Shown here: piece after piece, positions 30,395-38,059 of the stretch
Layout: each line of letters starts with the position of its first letter
How positions within the stretch are numbered: position 1 is the stretch's first letter
Origin: Roseateles sp. DAIF2
Lineage (GTDB): Bacteria; Pseudomonadota; Gammaproteobacteria; Burkholderiales; Burkholderiaceae_C
Length of the DNA: 64,000 nt
Direction: 5' to 3'
Assembly: GCF_015624425.1 (NCBI RefSeq)
Contig: NZ_CP049919.1
Location: 496,001-560,000, forward strand
The notes under the pieces: generated by a model
Seen by the model: the letters and a program-made list of their open reading frames with translations, nothing else
Told to the model about the DNA's origin: nothing
The model's database searches: none
Position numbers and translations under genes: made by a program

Positions 30395-31150
30395 TCAGGC
30401 GGCCGCGGCCGCCTTGCGGCGGCGTCGGGCGACGAAGCCCAGCACGCCCAGGCCGGCCGCCAGCATCGCGTAGCTGCCGGGCTCCGGCACCGCGCTGATC
30501 GCGGTGAAGCGCACCAGGTCCTGCGCGCTGCTGTTGCTCAGACGGTCCAGCTTGTAGAGATCCGGGCCGCTGTAATGGGTGGCGGCGTAGAGATAGCCGT
30601 TGGCCAGGTCGCGCAGCGGGTAGTAGTTGCTGCTGTCGCTGTCGAGATTGAAGCTCTGGCGGCTGTTGTTGTCGCGCACCGAATAGCTGCTGGCGCGGGT
30701 CTCGTGCGTCAGCTCCCAGATCGCCAGCTGGAAGGCGCTGCGCTCCAGGCTGCTGTCCACCGTGGCATAGCTGGACGAGAACAGGCCCTGCAGCAGGCTG
30801 CCCTGACCGGCGGCGAAGCTGCCGACCGTGTAGGTGCGGAAGGAGGTGGAGGTGCTCTGGGCCAGTTCGATGCAGAAGGCCTCGAAGCTGGTGGAGCCGG
30901 CACCGCTGCCGCCGCGGGTCTCGAAGGACAGGGTGCCGGCGCGGCTGCTCATCTCGTCGCCGCGCCAGTCCAGCTCCAGCGACTGGGACAGGCCGCCCAG
31001 CTGGCCGGTGTAGCGGATGTCCACGGTCGTCGCCGGCTTGGCGGCCAGCGCGCCGCCGGTGGCGCCCAGCAGCAGTACCAGGGCGAGGGCGGCCAGGCCT
31101 TGCTGACGGGAGTAGGTGTTCTTCTGATTCTTGTGGGCGATGACGGTCAT
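30395..31150 (-). CDS. PEP-CTERM protein with thioester-domain-like motifs
   Basis: A 251-residue exported protein. The signal peptide is QQGLAALALVLLLGATGGALAA. The C-terminus is a full PEP-CTERM sorting signal: AVPEPGSYAMLAAGLGVLGF then ARRRRK, expected to be processed by an exosortase/archaeosortase-type enzyme located outside this window. In the middle, Cys93 in AFCIEL and Gln141 in FQLAIWEL recall the Cys and Gln that form the internal thioester of Gram-positive surface thioester domains. That resemblance is by eye only. The ATG at 31150 is preferred over 31222 since the signal peptide follows it. Convergent with the AraC gene, stops abutting. Confidence 0.85.
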   Translation of the reverse strand: MTVIAHKNQKNTYSRQQGLAALALVLLLGATGGALAAKPATTVDIRYTGQLGGLSQSLELDWRGDEMSSRAGTLSFETRGGSGAGSTSFEAFCIELAQSTSTSFRTYTVGSFAAGQGSLLQGLFSSSYATVDSSLERSAFQLAIWELTHETRASSYSVRDNNSRQSFNLDSDSSNYYPLRDLANGYLYAATHYSGPDLYKLDRLSNSSAQDLVRFTAISAVPEPGSYAMLAAGLGVLGFVARRRRKAAAAA

Positions 31151-31463
31151 GGCTGTCTGGGGCTGGGCTTGTCTATGAACGGGGCGCACTGTAGGCGGGC
31201 AAGGCCGCTTATGCGTCCCCATGGCCCAGGGGGCACAAGGGCCGAGTCGTGATGCCCGTCACACAAGGGCTGGGGCTAGCCTGCGGATGCGGGGGATGTG
31301 CTCACCAATCGCCCGCCGCGCAACGCTGGTGGCCGGCGGGGCGTGATCGCGCGATGATTGGCCTGGCGCGAGCGAGCGAACTGAAGAGCGGCCAGGGAGC
31401 GTCCGAAAAGGAAGAAGAAAAGCGCAAAGAAGCGAGAACCGGCACGCAAGCAAGGGGCGCAAG
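31151..31463. other. Divergent intergenic region, no gene seen
   Basis: About 310 nt between two divergent genes. No convincing ORF on either strand. The right part (31380-31460) is purine-rich and probably forms the leader of the next gene; no clear sigma-70 promoter or operator repeat could be picked out. Confidence 0.5.
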
Positions 31464-32042
31464 ATGTCGAACCCGACGACGACCCATGAAGGTGGTGATG
31501 AGGGCGCAGGCAGCGCGGCGGCGCAATCGCCCACTGAGCGGCTGAGCCAGCTGGCGAGCGAGCGCTACGGGCTGGCACCCGAGGCGCAAGAAACGCCCGA
31601 GGCCATGGCCGAGCTCGATGCCCGCGCCGCCGAGGCGGGCGACACCAACTACCTGCTGGCGCGCATCGCGGCGCTGTTGGAACAGCCAGGCGATGGTGGT
31701 GCGGCAGTCGATGACGATGATGTCAGCTGGATGGGGCCGCAGGAGCGGCACAGCCCACCCGAGGCGCTGCATCGCATCAAGACCCTGTGCGCGATCTTCC
31801 CCGACCTCTACAGCGCGATGCTGGCCGTGCAGCTGACCCATGCCGCGGTTTCGCGGGAGCTGCTGGCCCTGGCCATCAAGCAGTTCCGCCGCGACACCGA
31901 ATCGCTCAGCCTCGAAGATCTACAAGGCCTGCTGACCGCCGCGCAGAACGGCGGCCGCCAGGGCTTCGACGCCGTGCTGCGCACCCGCAAGGGCGGCGAA
32001 CGCAAGGCGATTTCGTTGCCGTGGGGGAGAGATGGTGAGTGA
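31464..32042 (+). CDS. Cytoplasmic protein of unknown function
   Basis: Not recognised. 192 residues, no signal peptide or membrane segment. The first 55 residues are polar and alanine/glutamate-rich and likely disordered. The remainder is helical, with an acidic DDDDVSW patch and a leucine-rich C-terminal half (LHRIKTLCAIFPDLYSAML, SLSLEDLQGLLTAAQNGG). It stands alone, with 256 nt of lower-GC DNA before the next, convergent, gene. Confidence 0.65.
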   Translation: MSNPTTTHEGGDEGAGSAAAQSPTERLSQLASERYGLAPEAQETPEAMAELDARAAEAGDTNYLLARIAALLEQPGDGGAAVDDDDVSWMGPQERHSPPEALHRIKTLCAIFPDLYSAMLAVQLTHAAVSRELLALAIKQFRRDTESLSLEDLQGLLTAAQNGGRQGFDAVLRTRKGGERKAISLPWGRDGE

Positions 32043-32298
32043 GCCTGGGCTCGCAAAGGGAAATGGGAGGGCATTGACCCATTGCCTCTCCTCAGCATTG
32101 CCAATGGCGGGAGCGGGCTTTGCGGTGGAGAAGTGACGACTGTTACACGACGACACGTCCTAACAGCAATCAGGCGACTGGCCAGGGTTGCGCCGGTTGA
32201 TCAAAAACTGCGGACTACGCCATCATGTAGATAGTGAAGCCGGTATTTGTTGCGGCTTTACTAACTCTGAGGGAAACGTGTTTATCTCTGGGCACTCA

Positions 32299-32664
32299 TT
32301 AAGGAGTGTCGTTGTCGATGGTTGGGTCAGTGGTGATTTTTTTGCCAGTTTGTGCATTGACAACAGTCATCGTGTACTTATAGCTTCCTGAAGTGTTGTT
32401 GTAGTCCCCCAGGGCCAGCGTTGCAGCGTTGACGTACCAAGCGATTGGAAATTCTTTGCTCTCATCGTCCCCGTTGATGACGAGGGCCGAACCATCGGTG
32501 GGGAAATAGTAGCCAGGGCTAACCAAGTAAAACACGATCAGCGCATTAGAGAACTTCGTAAGCTTCACCGGGTCAGGGTTGAAAACCAGGCCATCACCTG
32601 CAGCGTTGGCTGCGACGGTGACTGCAAAAACGTTGTTCTGAATCGGGGTTTGTTGCGTTGGCAT
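32299..32664 (-). CDS. Small protein of a sigma-kinase operon, function unknown
   Basis: A 121-residue soluble protein, beta-strand rich (NNVFAVTVAANAAG, ALIVFYLVSPGYYFPTDGS, YKYTMTVVNAQTGKK) and ending TTDPTIDNDTP. It may belong to the small family named DP-EP after its C-terminal motif, but that is a tentative recollection. No signal peptide. It is the last gene of an operon with a Ser/Thr kinase and an ECF sigma factor, about 95 nt after the kinase stop, so it could be a kinase substrate or a target of the system. GC content is clearly lower than the chromosome average. ATG 32664 is preferred over the 32805 start, which lies inside the kinase gene. Confidence 0.65.
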   Translation of the reverse strand: MPTQQTPIQNNVFAVTVAANAAGDGLVFNPDPVKLTKFSNALIVFYLVSPGYYFPTDGSALVINGDDESKEFPIAWYVNAATLALGDYNNTSGSYKYTMTVVNAQTGKKITTDPTIDNDTP

Positions 32665-32758
32665 GATGTTCGTGCTTTCCTGAGTGATAAAGATATTGAA
32701 TGACGGATTCTTTGGGCGGTAGCGGTTAAATGTGATGCAGCGCTCTTTGTTGCCAGAC

Positions 32759-35479
32759 TTAGCGTACTTCCTGCTGCACAGCCAATCGGTGGATGAGGTC
32801 CGCATAAAGTGGGTGTCGATATGCGGAGGCCTCTAGCTTCTCGGCAAGTACACGGGCTTCTTGAGTGCGATACAAACGAATTAGTGTATGAGCCTGCAAA
32901 CAAATCACGCGAGGTTCAGACGTATCTCCAAGGGCCGCGAGCCGGGTTAACGCCGCGTCCCAATGCGTGGCGGCTTCAGGAGTGTTGGCTGGCAGTGCGT
33001 CCCCCAGCGTTAGGGCTGCCATGGCTAGGACCCACTGCGTATCTGTATCTGGCACATCTTTGACTGCTATGACGGAATTGCTTGACAAAAACTCGTTAAG
33101 TGCTGCACGACTGGCGAAGTATTCCTCTGCTGTGGCTGCTGCTAGACTCGCTACTAGCCAGCGCCCCTGGAGTTTTGCTTGCAGATCTGGCTTGCGCTCA
33201 TGCGCGGTTCGCAAGCGATCTAACTCTCGGTTAAGAAGCGTCAGTTCCTGGCGAGCCAGATTGACTTTTCCATGGAGCAGCCAAGTCTCTGCGAGCTGTA
33301 GACGAGCAAAGCTCAGGCGCTCGAGCTTTTCTATATTTTCGGGGTCGGACGCTGCTAGCGAGCTGTAGCTTTCTCTGGCTCGCAGTGCGGAGGCCAGCGC
33401 TTCTTCGATATGGCCAGCCGCCAGATACAGTCGACTGAGCGCGGCATCTATGGCGACTTGTGCTTGCTGCTGCTTGCGGTCTGTGCTAACAAGACCACCA
33501 AGTTGGATAAGGGTCGAAAGCTTAGCTTGTTGGCTAGTAATGCTGGCCTCAAAATGACCTTGACGCTCCTGAGCCTCCGCTAGCCAACCTAGAGTTGTGG
33601 CGAGTTCGGCTCGCAATTGAGGACGCATCGGTATTACTGACTGCCAATTTTTCTCTGCAGCCTGGAAGTGGGTCAGAGAAGCCTGAGTCGAGCCACTACG
33701 TAGCTTAAGCACGCCAAGGTTTTGCCGTGCATACGCTTGCTCTGTCAACCATTCAGGTTTACTTGGCTCCTTTTGCACCAAACTGTCAGCTAAACGTAAA
33801 TACTGCGTGAAGCTATCTTCCGCTTGCGGTAGTTTTCGCTGTCGCCATGCCGCATATCCCACCCAATAGCTACTCTGCGCATGGTCAAAGATCCGCTGCG
33901 TGTTCGTCGGATCCCGCGCCAGCAGTTCCCCCGTGCTGTCGGCCGCCTGCCGAAACAACTGCTCCGCCTCCCCCATCTTCCCCCGCTTCTCCGCAATCTC
34001 CCCCATCAGATGCAGCGCTCTTGCGCGCCGGCCCAAGGAGTCTGCATCGCTGCGTGCCAGGTCTTGCGCGCTGTAGTAGCCCAGCGCCTTCTCGCCAACG
34101 GCGTCCAGCACGTCGAGCCGGCCGACCGGCTCTAGCTTCTTGCGCAGGTCGCCCAGCATGAATTCGATCAGGCCCTCGGCCTGGATGCGCTGCTGCTGTG
34201 CCTCCTGGGCCTTCCACAGGGCCAGGCCGATGCCGGTGGCGAGGCTTAGGGTGGCGATGCCGCCGGCGGCGACGCCCAGGTAATGGCGGCGCAGGAACTT
34301 GGCCAGCCGGTAGGTGCGGCTGTCCGGCCTTGCCGCAATCGGCTCATGGTTCAGCCAGCGTTTTAAATCCTCCGCCAGCGCCGCCGCGTTCTCATAGCGC
34401 TCGCCCGGCGCCTTCTTCAGCGCCTTGGCGACGATGGTGTCCAGGTCGCCGCGCAGTTCGCGGGCGAGCTTGGGCTGGCGCTCGGCGCGCAGCAGCTCGG
34501 ACAGGCGCTTGGGCTCCTCCTCCACCACCGCGCGCATGCGCTCCAGCGCCTGGGCGTCGGCGCGGGTGGCGCCGGCGGTGGGGTGCTTGCCGCCGCTGAG
34601 CAGCAGGTAGAGCAGCACGCCCAACGCGTAGACATCGGTGGCGGTGGTGACGTCGCCGCCCTGCACCTGCTCGGGCGCGGCGAACTGCGGCGTGAAAGCG
34701 CGGCCGGCGCGGCGGGTCAGCTCGGTGGCCTCGGCGGGCTGGGTGTGGTCGCCCAGCAGCTTGGCGATGCCGAAGTCCAGCAGCTTCACCTGGCCCTGGC
34801 GGTCCACCAGGATGTTGCCGGGCTTCAGGTCGCGGTGCAGGATCAGGCGGTTGTGCGCATGGGCCACCGCGGCCAGCACGTCGAGAAAGAGGCTCACGCG
34901 CTGGGTGGTGTCGAGCCGCTGCGTCTCGCAGAAGCGGTCGATCGGCTGGCCGTCCTCGACAAACTCCAGCACCAGATAGGGCTGCAGCCCGTCCTGCGCG
35001 ACGCCGGCGTCGATCAGGCGCGCGATATTGGGATGGGTCAGCCGCGCCAGGATCTGGCCCTCGCGCGCGAAGCGGCCGGCGTCGCCATGGCCCAGCAGGC
35101 CGGAGGCCAGGAACTTGACCGCGACCTGGCCCTCGAAGCGCCCGTCGGTGCGCCGCGCCAGCCAGACCGTGCCCATGCCGCCCTGGCCGATCTCGCGCTC
35201 CAGCCGGTAGGCGCCGACGAGCTGGCCGGGCAGGGGTACGACGGCGGTCAGGGTGGGCGGCGGGGCCGCGGCGGCCAGGAAGGCGTTGCCGGCCAGCTCG
35301 GCGTCGCGCGCCAGCAGCAGCTCCAGGTCGGCGGCCAGCTCGGGCTCCAGGTCGCGCATCGCCGCCAGCCGCGCCACGCGCGCCGCCGGCTCCATGTCCA
35401 GCAGCTCGTCCAGCAGCGGGCTCAGCCGCGGCCAGCGGGACTTGTCGATCTCACGCACCGGGCCGTCGTCCGGGCTCAT
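32759..35479 (-). CDS. Membrane Ser/Thr protein kinase with TPR-like C-terminus
   Basis: A 906-residue Hanks-type kinase. After an N-terminal segment (1-85), the kinase domain covers about 90-380: glycine loop IGQGGMGTVW, Lys122 (VAVKF), catalytic HRDLKPGNIL with Asp217, DFG at 235-237, and APE at 268-270, all intact, so it should be active. One transmembrane helix follows at 401-422. The outer part is helical with TPR-like repeats. The start overlaps the stop of the ECF sigma gene by 4 nt. The DNA for residues beyond about 525 drops to much lower GC than the kinase half, suggesting a replaced sensor region. Confidence 0.92.
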   Translation of the reverse strand: MSPDDGPVREIDKSRWPRLSPLLDELLDMEPAARVARLAAMRDLEPELAADLELLLARDAELAGNAFLAAAAPPPTLTAVVPLPGQLVGAYRLEREIGQGGMGTVWLARRTDGRFEGQVAVKFLASGLLGHGDAGRFAREGQILARLTHPNIARLIDAGVAQDGLQPYLVLEFVEDGQPIDRFCETQRLDTTQRVSLFLDVLAAVAHAHNRLILHRDLKPGNILVDRQGQVKLLDFGIAKLLGDHTQPAEATELTRRAGRAFTPQFAAPEQVQGGDVTTATDVYALGVLLYLLLSGGKHPTAGATRADAQALERMRAVVEEEPKRLSELLRAERQPKLARELRGDLDTIVAKALKKAPGERYENAAALAEDLKRWLNHEPIAARPDSRTYRLAKFLRRHYLGVAAGGIATLSLATGIGLALWKAQEAQQQRIQAEGLIEFMLGDLRKKLEPVGRLDVLDAVGEKALGYYSAQDLARSDADSLGRRARALHLMGEIAEKRGKMGEAEQLFRQAADSTGELLARDPTNTQRIFDHAQSSYWVGYAAWRQRKLPQAEDSFTQYLRLADSLVQKEPSKPEWLTEQAYARQNLGVLKLRSGSTQASLTHFQAAEKNWQSVIPMRPQLRAELATTLGWLAEAQERQGHFEASITSQQAKLSTLIQLGGLVSTDRKQQQAQVAIDAALSRLYLAAGHIEEALASALRARESYSSLAASDPENIEKLERLSFARLQLAETWLLHGKVNLARQELTLLNRELDRLRTAHERKPDLQAKLQGRWLVASLAAATAEEYFASRAALNEFLSSNSVIAVKDVPDTDTQWVLAMAALTLGDALPANTPEAATHWDAALTRLAALGDTSEPRVICLQAHTLIRLYRTQEARVLAEKLEASAYRHPLYADLIHRLAVQQEVR

Positions 35480-36045
35480 GAGGCCCTCAGGGACATCGAC
35501 AGGAACAGCCGCGCCTTCTGCCAGTCGCGCTGCACGGTGCGCTCGGTGATGCCCAGCGCGTCGGCGATCTCGGTTTCCAGCAGGCCGCCGAAGTAGCGCA
35601 TCTCCACCACCTGGGCCAGGCGCGCGTCCAGGCCGGCCAGCTCGGCCAGCGCCTCATGCACGCGCAGCACCTCGTCGTCGCGCTGCGGCGGCAGCTCGGC
35701 CACCGCGGTGTTCAGGGTCACCTGTTCATAGTCGCCGCCGCGGCGCTGGGCCTGGCGGGCGCGGATCTGGTCGATCACGATGCTGTGCATCACCCGCGCC
35801 GCGTAGGCCAGGAAATGGCCGCGGTCCGCGAAGTCCAGCTCGCCGGCCTGGTGCAGGCGCAGCCAGGATTCATGCACCAGTGCGGTCGGGTCCAGCGCGG
35901 TGGGCTGGCCGGCCTGATAGAGGCGCTGGCGTGCCAGGCGCTGCAGCTCGGCGTACAGCAGCTCCACCACCCGGTCGCCGGCCTGGCGATCGCCCTGGCC
36001 GGCCGCCTGCAGCAGATGGGTGATCGTGGTGGGCACGGCGTTCAT
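35476..36045 (-). CDS. ECF sigma factor of the kinase-linked (ECF43-like) type
   Basis: A 189-residue sigma-70 family protein with region 2 (ALVHESWLRLHQ ... FADRGHFLAYAARVMHSIVIDQIRARQAQRR) and region 4 (LVEMRYFGGLLETEIADALGITERTVQRDWQKAR). The sequence style is that of the Sig-70_X6 group, which is typically encoded next to Ser/Thr kinases; in studied members the sigma factor is activated by phosphorylation instead of an anti-sigma factor. No anti-sigma gene is present here, in keeping with that. It is first in the operon, translationally coupled to the kinase by an ATGA overlap. Confidence 0.9.
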   Translation of the reverse strand: MNAVPTTITHLLQAAGQGDRQAGDRVVELLYAELQRLARQRLYQAGQPTALDPTALVHESWLRLHQAGELDFADRGHFLAYAARVMHSIVIDQIRARQAQRRGGDYEQVTLNTAVAELPPQRDDEVLRVHEALAELAGLDARLAQVVEMRYFGGLLETEIADALGITERTVQRDWQKARLFLSMSLRAS

Positions 36046-36221
36046 CGTGGCGGGACTCTAGCAGCGGATTCGTAAATTTCTGCGTCTGCGATGTCGGGTT
36101 GTGGCGCCGGACGGCGTTTTAACAGATGAGGGCATGCAGCAAGAGCGCCGGATCGCGGTCAGTCAGGGAGGCAGCGATCACGGCCGGCCTTGCCCTCACC
36201 CTCTTTCGACCACCGGACACC

Positions 36222-36821
36222 ATGGACCAGCAGCCTTCCTCGACCTCCCGCGCCGCCGCCGATCACCCGACCCCGCCCGATCCGCACCAGCGCCCGGCCC
36301 AGCGGCCGGAGCTGCTGCATCTGGAGGACCTGGCGCAGTTCGCCGCGCAGCTGGACCGGCAGCTGGGCCAATGCCGGCGCTACGGGCTGCGCGCCACGGT
36401 GCTGCTGGTCACGATCGACCCGCAGTCCGACGCCGGCGACGAGCTGCCGACCCCCGGCATCCTGCAGGCCCTGCTGCTGGCGATCGGCGCGCGCCTGCTG
36501 GCGCGGGTGCGCAGCAGCGATGTGGTGGCCCAGGTCGGCGAGCGGCGCTTCGGCCTGGTGCTGATGAATGCCGGCCGCATCGAGGCCGACGTGGTGCGCG
36601 CGCGCCTGCACAAGGCGCTGTGCGGGCCCTATGGCGTGGCCGAGCAGCGCCTGTATGCCGCGCTGCGCATGGGCGCGGCGGTCTACCGCGAGTCCGGCAT
36701 GACCGGCAGCGAGCTGGTGATCGCGGCCGAGACCGCGCAGCGCAGCGCCGATGTGTCGGCCGCGGCGGCCGGCGGCCGGGTGCTGGTGGAGCGCCCGACC
36801 CTGGCCGTCGTGCGGCCCTGA
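36222..36821 (+). CDS. Degenerate GGDEF-domain protein
   Basis: A 199-residue cytoplasmic protein. The first 30 residues are polar and proline-rich; the rest has the GGDEF fold (VLLVTIDPQSDAG, ILQALLLAIGARLLARVRSSDVVAQVG, then FGLVLMNAGR). The catalytic GGDEF loop is replaced by GERRF (residues 106-110), so diguanylate cyclase activity is not expected. It may be a GTP or c-di-GMP sensor, or a structural partner. ATG 36222 is chosen because the upstream extension shows no coding character. Confidence 0.78.
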   Translation: MDQQPSSTSRAAADHPTPPDPHQRPAQRPELLHLEDLAQFAAQLDRQLGQCRRYGLRATVLLVTIDPQSDAGDELPTPGILQALLLAIGARLLARVRSSDVVAQVGERRFGLVLMNAGRIEADVVRARLHKALCGPYGVAEQRLYAALRMGAAVYRESGMTGSELVIAAETAQRSADVSAAAAGGRVLVERPTLAVVRP

Positions 36822-36844
36822 GCGATCGGCCCCAAACAGCAAGA

Positions 36845-36852
36845 CGGTACAA
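36845..36852. promoter_or_regulatory. CGGTACA motif before the EamA gene
   Basis: CGGTACAA lies 37 nt before the EamA start, inside the direct repeat AAGACGG-N3-AAGACGG. The same heptamer CGGTACA occurs twice in front of the MocR-type regulator gene at 41161 and 41186, so it may be that regulator's site. Confidence 0.35.
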
Positions 36853-36888
36853 GACGGCGCCGCCCGGCCGCGCCATAGTGGCGGCCAT

Positions 36889-37926
36889 ATGTTTGCAGGA
36901 ACCCTGTTCGCCCTGGCGGCCGGCCTGATGTGGGGCCTGGTCTTCGTCGCCCCGCTGCTGCTGCCGGACTACCCGGCGGCGCTGCTGACCGTGGGCCGCT
37001 ATCTGGCCTTCGGCCTGATCGCGCTGCCGCTGGCCCTGATGGACCGGCGCGACCTGGCCCAGCTGACGCGGGCCGACTGGCTGGAGGCGCTGAAGCTCAG
37101 CGCGATCGGCAATTTTCTCTACTACCTTTGCCTGTCGGCCGCGATCCAGCGCGCTGGCGGCCCGCTGCCGACCGTGATCATCGGCACCCTGCCGGTGGTG
37201 ATCGCGATCTGCTCTAACCTGCGCGACCATGAGCGCGACGGCCATCTGCCCTGGGCGCGGCTGGCGCCCTCGCTGGCGCTGATCGCGGCCGGCATCGCCT
37301 GCGTCAACCAGATCGAGCTGGCGGCCCTGGCCGGGCGCGAGGCCGCGGACCTGCGCCGCTATGCGGAGGGCGCGCTGCTGGCGGTCGCGGCGGTGGCCTG
37401 CTGGACCTGGTACCCGATCCGCAATGCCGACTGGCTGCGCGCGCATGGCGCGTCGGCGCCGGGCCGCCCCAAGCCGGACGCGACCCCCTCGGGGGGCGAG
37501 CGCCAGGGGCGCTCTGGGGGCGGGCGTCGCGGCAGCCCGCGCGCCTGGGCCACGGCGCAGGGCCTGGTGACCCTGCCTATGGCCCTGGTCGGGCTGGCCC
37601 TGCTGCCGGCGCTGCAGGGCTTCGGTCTGCTGGACGCGGGTTTCGCGCTGCCGCTCGGGCCGCGGCCCTGGGCTTATGTCGGACTGATGCTGGTGGTGGG
37701 CCTGTGCGCCTCCTGGCTGGGCACCCTGTGCTGGAACGAGGCCAGCCAGCGCCTGCCGACCGCCCTGGTCGGCCAGCTGATCGTGTTCGAGACCCTGGCC
37801 GCGCTGGCCTATGCCTTCCTGCTGCGCGGCCGACCGCCGGCGGCCCTGACCCTGCTGGGCATCGCGCTGCTGGTCGGCGGCGTGGTCTGGGCGCTGCGCG
37901 TGAAGCCCGTCACGAAAAGCGGCTGA
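36889..37926 (+). CDS. EamA/DMT-family transporter with a loop insertion
   Basis: Ten-helix inner-membrane transporter of the drug/metabolite superfamily, 345 residues (family usually about 290-310). Two EamA repeats are evident, from FALAAGLMWGLVFVAPLLL and from WAYVGLMLVVGLCASWLGT. The extra length comes from a hydrophilic insertion at about residues 187-218 (GRPKPDATPSGGERQGRSGG...), whose DNA is a hairpin-forming C/G-run element. ATG 36889 is preferred; earlier in-frame codons lie inside the upstream gene. Substrate unknown. A MocR-type regulator gene nearby could control it. Confidence 0.87.
   Translation: MFAGTLFALAAGLMWGLVFVAPLLLPDYPAALLTVGRYLAFGLIALPLALMDRRDLAQLTRADWLEALKLSAIGNFLYYLCLSAAIQRAGGPLPTVIIGTLPVVIAICSNLRDHERDGHLPWARLAPSLALIAAGIACVNQIELAALAGREAADLRRYAEGALLAVAAVACWTWYPIRNADWLRAHGASAPGRPKPDATPSGGERQGRSGGGRRGSPRAWATAQGLVTLPMALVGLALLPALQGFGLLDAGFALPLGPRPWAYVGLMLVVGLCASWLGTLCWNEASQRLPTALVGQLIVFETLAALAYAFLLRGRPPAALTLLGIALLVGGVVWALRVKPVTKSG
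37447..37545 (+). repeat. GC-rich hairpin element inserted in the EamA coding frame
   Basis: ACCCCCTCGGGGGGCGAGCG and GGCGCTCTGGGGGCGGG form nested C-run/G-run inverted repeats, similar in style to the intergenic element at 1430-1573. The segment is a multiple of three in effect, since the reading frame continues, and it encodes only the extra hydrophilic loop. Confidence 0.5.
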
Positions 37927-38059
37927 GCGCGCTTTGCTTCCCACCAAGGTGGGGCTGCGGCGCGCCCGCCACAGATCGGGGCCGCGCGCCGGGTATAAAG
38001 CCGCCTGACAGCTTGATGACAAGAACAGGCCGCGCCCCGCGGCCGCCAAGAGGGTGGGC

